A stretch of 32,042 bases of DNA from assembly GCA_021808785.1 (NCBI GenBank), contig JAKBAX010000014.1:1-32042 (forward strand), read 5' to 3'. Positions 23,348 to 31,465 of the stretch are shown here, one piece after another. Under the pieces are notes generated by a model that searched no databases, was not told the DNA's origin, and worked only from the letters and a program-made list of their open reading frames with translations. Made by a program: the position numbers and the translations under genes. This DNA is from Actinomycetes bacterium (GTDB taxonomy: Bacteria; Actinomycetota; Acidimicrobiia; Acidimicrobiales; Palsa-688). Positions within the stretch are counted from its first letter, which is position 1. Every line of letters begins with the position of its first letter.

Positions 23348-25050
23348 TGACCTCCGCCCGCTCCGTGCCGTCTGCCTCGTCTCGACCCGAGGACGACGAT
23401 TCCACCGTCAGCCTCCGGTCGCTGCAGGGGGCGCTGCGGAGGAGGCGGCGGTTCTGGCTCGGTTCGGCTGTGGCCGGGCTGATGTTGGGCGCCGCCGTCC
23501 ACCTCGTGATCCCCGCCAAGTACTCGGCGTTGGCAGAGGTGATCCTCATCGAGCCGACCGGGAGCGATCCGACCCAAGCGGTGGCCAACGACCAGAGCAT
23601 CCTGCAGTCCCTGGCCGTGGCCGGCAAGGCCGTCGAAGCGCTTCATCTCAACGAGAGCCCGGCCGTCTTTGCGAGCTCGTACCGGAGCACGGTGGTGAGC
23701 TCAGAGGTGCTCTCGATCTCACTGAGTGCGCGTTCGCCGGCCCAGGCCAAAGCTCAGTTGGCAGCCCTGGCTGGCGCGTTTTTGGAATTCCGAGCCCAGG
23801 AGTACAGCAGCCAGATAGGAGTCGAGCTGAGTGCGCTGAGCTCTCGGAGCATCTCTCTGCAGAACAGCATTACCAGCCTGACGGCCTCCATCGACTCGGC
23901 GTCGAGCCCCTCCGCCCCATCATCGTCGGCGGCGGAGCTGTCGAACCTGATCAGCGCACGAGCAGGAGATGAGACCACCCTCTCCTCGGTCCAGTCGCAG
24001 ATTCAGCAGGACCAGCTGGACGTGACTTCGGTGACCTCTGACAGCCGGGTGCTCGACCCCCCTTCCGTCACGGCCAAGTCAGCCACCAAGGTCGCATTGA
24101 CCGATGGAGCCTCGGGTCTGGTCGCGGGGCTCGGCGTGGGATTGATGACGGTCGTCCTCGGAGCCGCGCTCTCGCAGGGTGTGCGGCGCCGCCAGGCGCT
24201 GGCCGACGCCCTCGGAGCGCCGGTGGAGCTGAGTATCGTCCGGTGGAGAAAGCCCCGACTCCTACGAACGGTGCGCCTGAGCCGGCGGCTGCTCCATCCC
24301 GACGCCCAGCAACGCGCCGCCCGGGCACGGCTGCGCCAGCATCTGGATGCCTCCCCCGGTGGGGCGCTGGCCGCGGTCTCAGTAGGATCGGGCGACCTGG
24401 CCGCTCTGGCCGTGGCCGGGCTCGCCCTGGACCTGGCGTCGGAGGGACTGCGGGTGGCCGTGGTCGATCTGGACGCCGGGCACCCCCTGAGGCGTTTGCT
24501 GCCCCGCAATCAGCACTACGGGCGCACCATATCGGTACCCTTGAACGACCCGACCGCCGGGTTCGGGTCCCAACCGGACCCCAAGGAGGTGGGCCGGACC
24601 GAATCGTCGGAGGGCCGGCCGGCCAGCTGGTACCAGCGGGGTGGATATCAACTGCGGGCCCGGGCCGTACGTCGCGAACCTGGCCTCGGAGAGGTGAAGC
24701 TCATCTCGGGACCGGCCGATCCCCTCGATCCCCCTTCCGAGACGCCCGGGGACGTCGATGTGGTGCTCACCCTGGCCACCGTCGAGCCCGATCGGGGCGC
24801 CGACCACGTGGCCCGCTGGGCGACTGACGTGGTGGTGGTCGTCACCGCCGGGGCTGCCCCGCTCACGCGGATCCACGCGGTAGGGGAGATGCTCCGTCGA
24901 GCCAATCTGCGGGTCAAGGCGTCCATCCTCGTCAACCCGGACTCCGACGACGACAGCCTGGGCCAGGCCGACGACCGCTTGAAGGCGGACGTCGGAGACC
25001 CGGACCTGACCGCACCGGGCGCCTGGCTCGGAGCCGGGGGCCACCGGTGA
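23344..25050 (+). CDS. Wzz/Wzc-like chain-length protein with degenerate ATPase domain (copy 2)
   Basis: A 568-residue protein with the same plan as its neighbour. A basic stretch (LRRRRR) precedes helix 1 (~38-58), then come AKYSALAEVILIEPTGSDPT (the Wzz-type beta segment), a Ser/Ala-rich helical external region, helix 2 at ~256-277, and a cytoplasmic ATPase-like domain. The P-loop position reads VGSGDLAALAVAGLALDLAS, lacking the Lys-Thr pair. The A' segment VAVVDLDAGHPLRRLL keeps its Asp residues, and the strand DVDVVLTLATVEPD marks the Walker B region without the usual DxPP. It is therefore likely kinase-dead yet folded. It starts at ATG 23344 inside the previous stop (ATGA), which suggests equimolar partners. 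The exact role in chain length or export is inference. Confidence 0.78.
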   Translation: MMTSARSVPSASSRPEDDDSTVSLRSLQGALRRRRRFWLGSAVAGLMLGAAVHLVIPAKYSALAEVILIEPTGSDPTQAVANDQSILQSLAVAGKAVEALHLNESPAVFASSYRSTVVSSEVLSISLSARSPAQAKAQLAALAGAFLEFRAQEYSSQIGVELSALSSRSISLQNSITSLTASIDSASSPSAPSSSAAELSNLISARAGDETTLSSVQSQIQQDQLDVTSVTSDSRVLDPPSVTAKSATKVALTDGASGLVAGLGVGLMTVVLGAALSQGVRRRQALADALGAPVELSIVRWRKPRLLRTVRLSRRLLHPDAQQRAARARLRQHLDASPGGALAAVSVGSGDLAALAVAGLALDLASEGLRVAVVDLDAGHPLRRLLPRNQHYGRTISVPLNDPTAGFGSQPDPKEVGRTESSEGRPASWYQRGGYQLRARAVRREPGLGEVKLISGPADPLDPPSETPGDVDVVLTLATVEPDRGADHVARWATDVVVVVTAGAAPLTRIHAVGEMLRRANLRVKASILVNPDSDDDSLGQADDRLKADVGDPDLTAPGAWLGAGGHR

Positions 25051-25078
25051 GCCTGGCCCGTCCGGCACCGGCCGCCCC

Positions 25079-26275
25079 ATGAGGATCCTCATTGTTCACA
25101 ACCGGTACCGCTCCTCCGCCCCGAGCGGCGAGAACCACGTCGTCGACGTCGAGAGCGAGGCCCTGCGCGACGCGGGCCACGACGTGTCGAGCTTCGAGCG
25201 CCAGAGCGACGACATCGCAACCTGGTCGATAGCGCGCCGGGCGACCGTCCCGGTCTCAGTGGTGTCCAGCCGGCGCTCCCGGATCGGTCTGGCCGAGGTC
25301 ATCTCGCGATCACGGCCCGATGTGGTGCACGTGCACAACACCTTCCCTCTGCTGAGCCCTTCGATCCTCCATGCGGCTGCCGACGCGGCGGTACCGATCG
25401 TGGTGAGCATCCACAACTACCGGCTGGCCTGCCCGAGTGGCGACTTCTTCCGCCGGGAGGCCCTCTGCTACGACTGCGTCGGGACGTCCGGCCTGCGGGC
25501 CATCGCCCGGGGTTGCTACCGCGGGTCGGCTCCGCACACGGCTCCCATCGTGGCGAGCAACCGGCTCCACCGAGAGGCCTGGCAGACCCTCCCGTCTGCG
25601 TACATATTCGTATCGGAAGCCGAGCGGCGGGCTCTCATCTCGCTGTCTCTGCCCGAGGACCGAACATTCGTCAAGTGGAACCTGGTGCCATGGATGTCCG
25701 CACCTGCCGTCGAGGTGGTCGACCGGGTGACCTACGTCGGCCGTCTGGTCGAGAACAAGGGCATCCGGGTGCTCCTCGACGCATGGAGCAGGTACAGAGC
25801 GGTCACGGCCAACCCGAGACTCCGCTTGACCATCGTGGGTGGTGGCCCACTCGAACAAGAGGTCCGCAGCCGGGCCGGCGAGGACGACCGGATCGACTTC
25901 CGGGGATTCCTGGAACCGAGCACCTGCCGGAGCGTCGTGGCCGGCTCACTGGCCGTCGTCGTCCCGTCCGTGTGGCCGGAGACCTTCGGCCTGGTCGCCG
26001 TGGAGGCCATGAGTGCCGGTGTCGCGGTCGTCGCCTCCGCCATCGGCGCCCTCCCGGAGTTGGTTCGACCCGATGTGGAAGGCGCCCTCTTCGCGCCGGG
26101 TGACCCGGCCGGTCTGGCCCGGATACTGGAGGATATAGACGCCCGGCCCGAGCGTTGGCGGCGGCTGGGCCATTCGGGCCGCCGTTCCTACCAACGGCGC
26201 TTCGATCCGGCCGAGAACCTCGATCAGCTGGTTCGGATCTACGAATTCGCGGTGAAGAGTCCGCGGGTTAGGTGA
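25079..26275 (+). CDS. GT4 family glycosyltransferase
   Basis: A 398-residue GT-B enzyme. The N-terminal domain opens MRILIVHNRYRSSAPSGEN, a well-known subfamily start, and has VVHVHNTFPLLSPSI and SIHNYRLACPSG...CYDCVG, a Cys-containing segment common in this subgroup. The C-terminal donor domain has YVGRLVENKGIRVLLDAW, LTIVGGGPLE and the EX7E motif in PETFGLVAVEAMSAG, followed by ASAIGALPELV. It would transfer a sugar from a nucleotide donor to the lipid-linked glycan in the cytoplasm. There is no clear Shine-Dalgarno before ATG 25079, 28 bases after the previous stop. It is the last gene of the exopolysaccharide run and overlaps the convergent permease gene by eight bases. Confidence 0.9.
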   Translation: MRILIVHNRYRSSAPSGENHVVDVESEALRDAGHDVSSFERQSDDIATWSIARRATVPVSVVSSRRSRIGLAEVISRSRPDVVHVHNTFPLLSPSILHAAADAAVPIVVSIHNYRLACPSGDFFRREALCYDCVGTSGLRAIARGCYRGSAPHTAPIVASNRLHREAWQTLPSAYIFVSEAERRALISLSLPEDRTFVKWNLVPWMSAPAVEVVDRVTYVGRLVENKGIRVLLDAWSRYRAVTANPRLRLTIVGGGPLEQEVRSRAGEDDRIDFRGFLEPSTCRSVVAGSLAVVVPSVWPETFGLVAVEAMSAGVAVVASAIGALPELVRPDVEGALFAPGDPAGLARILEDIDARPERWRRLGHSGRRSYQRRFDPAENLDQLVRIYEFAVKSPRVR

Positions 26276-27053
26276 CCCAGAAGCTGATGGCGACGGCCAC
26301 GCCCGCGAACACGACCAAGGTACGCAGAACCTTTTCATTGATGCGAGACACCGTTCGGCTGCCTGCATAGCCCCCGCAGAGGCTTCCGAGCGCCATCACC
26401 GGGACGACCGGCCAGACCACCCGTCCGGAGAAGCAGAACAAGACTGCCGCGATGAGGTTGACGACGAGCGACAGGGCCTGTTTGAGGGCGTTCAGCCGTA
26501 CCAGGGGACCGTGCAGGAAGACGCCCAGGACAGCCAGGAGCATGATGCCCAACCCGGCCCCGAAGAAGCCGCCGTACATGGCCGCAACGAATACGGTGGC
26601 GTTGAGCATGCGACGGTGCGTGCCCTGCGACGGGCTGGTTCGCTCGCCGCCGGTGTGAGCAGGTGGCGTGCTCAACATCTGCCGCAGACGGTCCTGGGCG
26701 ACCATCAACGCGCAGGAGATCAGGATGAGGAAGGGAACGACGGCCCGGAAGACCTGCGCTGGGACCACCACGAGCAGCACCGAGCCGGATAGTCCCCCGA
26801 CCGCCGCTACCAGCGAGAGGGTCCTCGAGGCCTCGATCTGCGGGCGCAGGTCCTCACGCTGGCCCCATGTACCGGCCAGGTACCCCGGTAGCAGCGAAAC
26901 CGTGTTGGTGATGTTGGCCGGGACCGGCGCCACGCCGATCGCCACCAGCGACGGGAAGGAGATGAGGGTCCCACCGCCCGCCACGGCGTTGACCGCCCCC
27001 GAGGCGACGGCCGCCGCCGCCGCACCCAGATATCCGAGCTCCGATACGTGCAC
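26268..27053 (-). CDS. TauE/SafE family membrane permease
   Basis: A 261-residue integral membrane protein. The N-terminal segment reads GAVNAVAGGGTLISFPSLVAIGV and the next ANITNTVSLLPGYLAG, which are the repeat signatures of the TauE/SafE (sulfite exporter-like) family. The second half repeats the pattern (YGGFFGAGLGIMLLAVLG, then LNALKQALSLVVNLIAAVLF). About eight hydrophobic segments are seen, as usual. Family members move sulfite, sulfoacetate or other organic anions; the substrate here is unknown. It runs against the exopolysaccharide locus and may mark its right border. A link to polymer sulfation is not supported because no sulfotransferase is nearby. Confidence 0.87.
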   Translation of the reverse strand: MHVSELGYLGAAAAAVASGAVNAVAGGGTLISFPSLVAIGVAPVPANITNTVSLLPGYLAGTWGQREDLRPQIEASRTLSLVAAVGGLSGSVLLVVVPAQVFRAVVPFLILISCALMVAQDRLRQMLSTPPAHTGGERTSPSQGTHRRMLNATVFVAAMYGGFFGAGLGIMLLAVLGVFLHGPLVRLNALKQALSLVVNLIAAVLFCFSGRVVWPVVPVMALGSLCGGYAGSRTVSRINEKVLRTLVVFAGVAVAISFWVT

Positions 27054-27375
27054 CCCGGTTCAGCCCTGGCGATCAACGGATGGCTCGGACAGCCGAGAGG
27101 CCGGCCCGGGAGCCGATCGGTTGTATCTCCGGGCGCCGAAGTTGCTCAGATAGAACTTGAAGCTACCGGACCGGAGTGGTGAGTCCCCGGCTCGGGACGC
27201 GACCACCGATGAGCACCATCGAGGCATCCTTGAACACACTACGGTCCGACCTCGAACCGGCGCATACAGGTCCCGGGGGGAGCCTCCGGCCGGGTCGGTC
27301 GCGGCGCGCCGGGGCGTCGATGCCCGCTACCGCGGCGATCCGATTCTGGCACTACGGTCGAAAGCACCGAGCGTA
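27054..27375. other. 322-base gap upstream of the permease and small-protein genes
   Basis: This divergent gap must hold promoters for the permease (leftward) and perhaps the small protein (rightward), but I see no convincing -35/-10 pairs. Short inverted repeats are present: CTCGG-ACAG-CCGAG (27084-27097), TCCC-CGGCTC-GGGA (27184-27197) and CGATG-AGCAC-CATCG (27207-27221). The rightward frame of the small protein stays open from 27157, but residues there are Arg/Pro/Gly-rich without recognisable pattern, so I do not count them as coding. No tRNA or other RNA gene is evident. Confidence 0.4.
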
Positions 27376-27816
27376 GTGTCCGGCAACGAACGATCCGAGC
27401 CAATCCTGACTCCAGCACAGACGCCGAGCGGCGACGACAAATCGATACCCGAGGAAGTGGCCAGGGCCGCCAAGGAGGCCTTCTCGAAGCGATCCCGCGG
27501 GGAGGTGGCCCTCCTCGTATACGACTCCCTCGTGGACGCCGACGACCCTCCCGAGCACCACGAGCTCCGCTTCGAAGGCGATCGTCTCCGATTCCTCGTC
27601 CACGTATCGGTACGGCCGATCGATGTGGCGCTGGTGGGCCGGCTCGAGCCACCGGCGGCGGGCCGTTTCGAGTTGGTATTGGAGGACGCGGATCTGAGCT
27701 TCGTTCAAGACAGCTCGGACGGCACGTTCCACTTCGAGCCGATGGCCCACGGGCTGGTCCGGCTGGCGTTCAACGCCCCTGGCCGGCAGATCCAGACGGA
27801 CTGGTTCCGCGTCTGA
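27376..27816 (+). CDS. Small conserved-looking protein of unknown function
   Basis: A 146-residue protein if it starts at GTG 27376; an earlier start is possible because the frame is open further upstream. It begins with an acidic and polar segment, then a helix (SIPEEVARAAKEAFSKR), then beta-rich sequence (EVALLVYDSLVD, HELRFEGDRLRFLVHVSV, LVGRLEPPAAGRFELVLED, GLVRLAFNAPGRQIQTDWFRV). I recall similar small proteins beside sigma-70-type factor genes in actinobacteria, but no sigma factor is seen here, so this is only a lead. There is no signal peptide or membrane segment, so it is likely cytoplasmic. The last 47 bases overlap the convergent holA gene. Function unknown. Confidence 0.6.
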   Translation: MSGNERSEPILTPAQTPSGDDKSIPEEVARAAKEAFSKRSRGEVALLVYDSLVDADDPPEHHELRFEGDRLRFLVHVSVRPIDVALVGRLEPPAAGRFELVLEDADLSFVQDSSDGTFHFEPMAHGLVRLAFNAPGRQIQTDWFRV

Positions 27817-28795
27817 GCTCGGCAGGGCGGGGGCGGGCCAGCCGGCAGAGCCGGGCGACCAGCACCTCGAGTACCGCCTCGGCCGGCCAGGCGCTCTGCC
27901 CTTTCAGGTCCACTTCGGCGGCGGCGACCAGCCCCACCGCGTCCGCGATGTGATCGCTCCCCCACTGCTGCGCCGCCCGGAGGGCCTTCTTGGCCGGGTA
28001 GGTGCTGCGGCCCTTGGCCATCCCCATGGCCTGCGCCGCCTGTCCCTCGGTACGGATCGAGGGGCTGTCGACGCGCATCAGGGACTGCACGTGGCGGTGG
28101 ATGATGGCCAGCACCACCAGAGGATGGCGGGCGCCTCCCTCGAGCAGGCGGTGCAGGTGGCCCAGGGCCATGGCCACGTTGCCGGCATCGATGCTGTCGG
28201 TGAAGGCCCAGGGTGTGACCGATCCGGCCTGGCCCATGTACGGCTCCAGGTCCTCCCGGGTGACGCGTCCGCCCGGACCGAAGGCCGCTTGGAGCACCTC
28301 GAGGATGGGCAGCAGGCGGCTGGCGTCCTCCCCCAGGTGCTCGGTCAAGGCGTTGACGGCCGCCCGGTCCAACCCGAGGCCGGATTCGCGGACCTGTGCC
28401 TCGATCCAAGCCGCCGCCTGGCGCGAGTCCACCGCGGTGGAGACGACCCGCCCCTTGGCCTTGGCCGCGGCGGCCAGCTTGGGCGGCGTCTGGCCCCCGC
28501 CTGCCACCAGCACCAAGGCGGTGGTATCCAGCGGGTCGTCGAGATACGAGAGCAGGGGCGCCACCTCTTCGGTATTCCACCGACCCACGTCGCGGACGAC
28601 GACCACCCGGCGCCCGACCAGGAACGGCGGGGTGGCGCAGGCGTCGGCGACCGCAGCCAGATCCACGTCGTCACCGCCGTAGTCCTCGAGCGCCAGGGAG
28701 CGGTCCTCGTCCCCCAGCAGCTCGGCCACCGCCCGGCCCAGCGCCACCGCCACCAGGGTGGGGTCGCTGCCGTCGACCAGGGTCACGAGGGTCAC
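27770..28795 (-). CDS. holA: DNA polymerase III subunit delta
   Basis: A 341-residue HolA. The clamp-loader delta subunit binds the beta clamp and opens it. The N-terminal AAA+-like part has LVDGSDPTLVAVAL, FLVGRRVVVVRDVGRW and ALVLVAGGG...KLAAAAKAKG. The middle part contains LTEHLGEDASRLLPILEVLQ, the family's lid-domain signature. The C-terminal part has PWAFTDSIDAGNVAMALGHLHRLLEGGARHPLVVLAIIHRHVQ and YPAKKALRAAQQW in pieces typical of delta. As in other delta subunits no complete Walker A is present. It starts with GTG at 28795, overlapping the folP2-like gene by GTGA. A Ser/Gly/Arg-rich tail of about 20 residues overlaps the convergent small gene and is probably an extension of little importance. 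Confidence 0.93.
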   Translation of the reverse strand: MTLVTLVDGSDPTLVAVALGRAVAELLGDEDRSLALEDYGGDDVDLAAVADACATPPFLVGRRVVVVRDVGRWNTEEVAPLLSYLDDPLDTTALVLVAGGGQTPPKLAAAAKAKGRVVSTAVDSRQAAAWIEAQVRESGLGLDRAAVNALTEHLGEDASRLLPILEVLQAAFGPGGRVTREDLEPYMGQAGSVTPWAFTDSIDAGNVAMALGHLHRLLEGGARHPLVVLAIIHRHVQSLMRVDSPSIRTEGQAAQAMGMAKGRSTYPAKKALRAAQQWGSDHIADAVGLVAAAEVDLKGQSAWPAEAVLEVLVARLCRLARPRPAELRRGTSPSGSAGQGR

Positions 28796-29619
28796 GCCGC
28801 CTCCAGCACGGCGGCCAGAGCGTCGGCGGTGCGCCGGGCCCCCCGTACGTCGTGCGCCCTCAGGATGCGGCAGCCGAGGGCCAGACCCAGCGAGTGGGCC
28901 GCCATCGTGGCCTCCGCCCGCTCGCCGACCTCCAGGTCGAACATCTGGCCCAGAAAGGTCTTATTGGACGCGGACAGCAGGAGCGCGAAACCGAGGGCCG
29001 CCAGCCGGCCCGAGGCGCGCAGCAACTCCAGGGACTGCTCGGCCGTCTTGCCCAGGTCGAGGCCGGCGTCGAGCACGATACGGTCGGCGCCGATACCCGC
29101 GGCGCGGGCCCGGGCGGCCCGCTCCAGCAGGAACTCCGATACGGCCGACACCACGTCGTCGTAGTGCGGGTCGGGGTCGGCGATGCGCGGTCCCAGGCGG
29201 ATGTGGGTGGCCACCACGGTGGCTCCGGCCTGGGCCGCGGCCGGCAGATAGTCCGGGTCGGCGAAGCCGCTGATGTCGTTTCCGACCACCGCTCCGGCCC
29301 GGTAGGCCTCGCGAGCCACAGAGGCCCGCCACGTGTCCACCGAGAGGGGGGTGTCGAAGCGCGCGTGGAGGGCTTCGATGGCCGGAACCACCCGATCCAT
29401 CTCCTCCGGCTCGGTCACCTCGGGTCCCGGACCCGCTTTTACCCCGCCGATGTCGAGCAGGTCGGCCCCATCGGCGACGAGACGCTCGGCCAGGCGGAAG
29501 AACTGATCGAGGTCCCAGTACCTCCCACGGTCGTAGAACGAGTCGGGCGTCCGGTTGAGTATCCCCATCACCAGCGATCGGCTGGTGATGTCGTAGGTGC
29601 GCGCCCCCAGCCGCAGCAT
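28792..29619 (-). CDS. folP2: Dihydropteroate synthase homologue of FolP2 type
   Basis: A 275-residue TIM-barrel protein of the DHPS family. It has MGILNRTPDSFYDRG (18-32), LLDIGGVKAGPG (54-65), LSVDTWRASVA, an ASNKTFLG segment and CRILRAHDVRGARR near the end. The glycine-loop reads GGVKAGPG rather than the GGESTRPG of true dihydropteroate synthases. That and VNRTPDSFYDKG-like and SVDTWRA segments are the pattern of mycobacterial FolP2, which is reported not to complement DHPS loss. So dihydropteroate synthesis by this protein is doubtful and the substrate may differ. It lies eight bases after the thioredoxin gene and overlaps holA by four bases. The Shine-Dalgarno is weak, so translation is probably coupled. 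Confidence 0.83.
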   Translation of the reverse strand: MLRLGARTYDITSRSLVMGILNRTPDSFYDRGRYWDLDQFFRLAERLVADGADLLDIGGVKAGPGPEVTEPEEMDRVVPAIEALHARFDTPLSVDTWRASVAREAYRAGAVVGNDISGFADPDYLPAAAQAGATVVATHIRLGPRIADPDPHYDDVVSAVSEFLLERAARARAAGIGADRIVLDAGLDLGKTAEQSLELLRASGRLAALGFALLLSASNKTFLGQMFDLEVGERAEATMAAHSLGLALGCRILRAHDVRGARRTADALAAVLEAA

Positions 29620-29627
29620 GGCGACGG

Positions 29628-30359
29628 TCAGAAGAGCCGGGCCGTCAGCTGCTTGCGGTAGGCCGCGGTACGGGGATCGTCGGGGCCCAGCATCTCCAGC
29701 AGGTCCAGGAACTCCTGGCGGGCCGCCTCGTCACCGCGCACCCGCTCCAGCAGGGCGTCGAGCTTCTCCTCGATGCCGCCCGCCCCGCCGGTGGCCTCCT
29801 CGGCCTCGCCGCCCAGACGGGCCTGGGCCGCGATGTGACGGGTCTCGGCCGACTCGGGCACCTTGGCCAGGAGCCCCAGGGCCTCCTCGCGGCGGGCCTG
29901 GTCGGGGTGGTCCGATACCAGCAGGGTGGCCAGTCCGAGCAGGGCCCGCTGGTTGGCCGGCTCGAGGCTGATGGCCTGTCGCAGCGACTGCTCGTCGCCC
30001 TTGGCGATGAGAAGCTCGGCCTCGGTCGGGGGCGGGTTGAGCCCGGAGATCCACTGGCGGACAGCCGGCTCGGGCAGGGCTCCGATGAAGCTGTCCACCA
30101 CCTTACGGTCACGGATGGCGTACACAGCTGGAATGGACTGCACCTGGAAGGTGGCGGCCGAGCGGGGATTGGCGTCCACGTCGATCTTGGCCAGCTCCAC
30201 CCCCGGGGTCTCGTCGACCACCTTCTCCAGGATGGGCCCCAGGGTACGGCAGGGACCACACCACGAGGCCCACAGGTCGACGATGACCGTCGCCCCGGTC
30301 GAGCGGTCGAGGATGTCCGTCTCGAATGTGGCATCGGTGACGTCAGTAGCGACGGGCAT
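29628..30359 (-). CDS. Thioredoxin-TPR protein (YbbN/CnoX-like)
   Basis: A 243-residue protein. Residues 1-~108 form a thioredoxin domain with the active-site motif WCGPC (33-37; Cys 34 and 37), KIDVDANPRSAATF and SIPAVYAI (the cis-Pro). Residues ~115-243 are helical repeats (TEAELLIAKGDEQSL, PANQRALLGLATLL, AEETRHIAAQARL-like) as in YbbN/CnoX, a chaperone-redox protein that protects substrates for GroEL. Unlike E. coli YbbN it keeps both active-site cysteines, so it may be a working oxidoreductase. ATG 30359 starts at the domain border; AGGAAGGA lies about 12 bases upstream. It is the first gene of the three-gene minus-strand operon and is divergent from the phosphotransferase gene with only 35 bases between starts. 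Confidence 0.9.
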   Translation of the reverse strand: MPVATDVTDATFETDILDRSTGATVIVDLWASWCGPCRTLGPILEKVVDETPGVELAKIDVDANPRSAATFQVQSIPAVYAIRDRKVVDSFIGALPEPAVRQWISGLNPPPTEAELLIAKGDEQSLRQAISLEPANQRALLGLATLLVSDHPDQARREEALGLLAKVPESAETRHIAAQARLGGEAEEATGGAGGIEEKLDALLERVRGDEAARQEFLDLLEMLGPDDPRTAAYRKQLTARLF

Positions 30360-30394
30360 GGTGGTGCTCGATCCTTCCTGTAGCTTCGTGGGCC

Positions 30395-31465
30395 ATGGGC
30401 GACCCTCACAACCAGGGTACAGAGGCACCGAGGGGTATCGACGCGCCCCGCGTGACCAGGTGGTTCGAGGCACACGTCCCCGGTGCCGAGCCACCGCTGC
30501 ACTTCGACCTGGTCGCCGGCGGCCGGAGCAACCTCACCTTCGTGGTCACCGATGCGGCGGGCACCCGGTACGTGCTGCGCCGCCCGCCCACCGGCCACCT
30601 GCTGCCCACGGCCCACGACATGGGGCGCGAGCACCGCATCATCTCGGCCATGGGCCCGGCCGGTATACCCGTGCCCCCCGCCCTCGGCCTGTGCGAGGAC
30701 CCCGAGGTCAATGGTGCGCCCTTCTACGTCATGGGCTTCGTGGACGGGGTCATCGCCCGCAATGAAGCCGACGTCGAGGCGGCCTTCGACGAGCCGGCCA
30801 GGGGGCGGGCCGGCCTGGCCCTCGTCGACACCCTCGCGGCCATCCACCGGGCCGACCCCGACCGGATCGGGCTGGGGGACCTCGGCCGCAAGGAGGGGTA
30901 CATTCCCCGCCAGTTGAAGCGGTGGTCGGCCAACTACCAGGCCGCCAACCAGGCCCGCGGCGGCGAGCCGATGGCCGTGGTGGCCGAGGTTCGTGACCGG
31001 CTGGCCGCCGACGTCCCCGAGCAGGGACCGGCCTCGGTAGTCCACGGCGACTACCGCCTGGACAACTGCATCCTGGCTCCCGACGGGTCCCGGGTGGCGG
31101 CGGTGCTCGACTGGGAGCTGTGCACCCTCGGCGACCCTCTGGCCGATCTCGGGCAGCTTCTCGTGTACTGGCCGGAGCCGGGTGAGTTCTCCGCTCTCAA
31201 CCAGACAGCCACCACCATGCCCGGATTTGCCCGGCGGGCCGACCTGGTGGCCCGCTACGAGGAGCAGTCGGGACGCGACCTGCCCCGCCTCGGCTACTAC
31301 GTGGCCTTCGCCTACTGGAAGCTGGCCTGCATCCTGGAAGGGGTCTACGCCCGTTATGTCGGCGGCGCCATGGGTGACGACGGGCACGACACGGGCTACT
31401 ACCCCGACAGCATCGCCTGGCTGACCCAGCGGGCCGTCGAGGCCCTCGACGAGAAGACGACATGA
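30395..31465 (+). CDS. APH-like phosphotransferase family protein
   Basis: A 356-residue kinase-fold protein of the aminoglycoside phosphotransferase/choline-kinase superfamily, nearest in pattern to the group found with acyl-CoA dehydrogenases (ACAD10/11 N-terminal-like). The N-lobe has AGGRSNLTFVVTDAAG and YVLRRPPTGHLLPTAHDM, in which the ATP-binding Lys is replaced by Arg-Arg. The catalytic loop is HGDYRLDN at 217-224 (Asp 219), and the metal site DWE at 239-241 followed by LGDPLADLG. True substrates are unknown; homologues phosphorylate hydroxyacyl-CoA or small molecules. It is divergent from the thioredoxin gene and overlaps the PAC2 gene by ATGA, so these two are co-transcribed. Confidence 0.87.
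   Translation: MGDPHNQGTEAPRGIDAPRVTRWFEAHVPGAEPPLHFDLVAGGRSNLTFVVTDAAGTRYVLRRPPTGHLLPTAHDMGREHRIISAMGPAGIPVPPALGLCEDPEVNGAPFYVMGFVDGVIARNEADVEAAFDEPARGRAGLALVDTLAAIHRADPDRIGLGDLGRKEGYIPRQLKRWSANYQAANQARGGEPMAVVAEVRDRLAADVPEQGPASVVHGDYRLDNCILAPDGSRVAAVLDWELCTLGDPLADLGQLLVYWPEPGEFSALNQTATTMPGFARRADLVARYEEQSGRDLPRLGYYVAFAYWKLACILEGVYARYVGGAMGDDGHDTGYYPDSIAWLTQRAVEALDEKTT

Noticed and set aside
27950-29164. Plus-strand open frame of 404 codons opposite holA and the folP2-like gene
   Set aside because: It crosses two conserved genes that overlap each other by GTGA and has low-complexity content without motifs.
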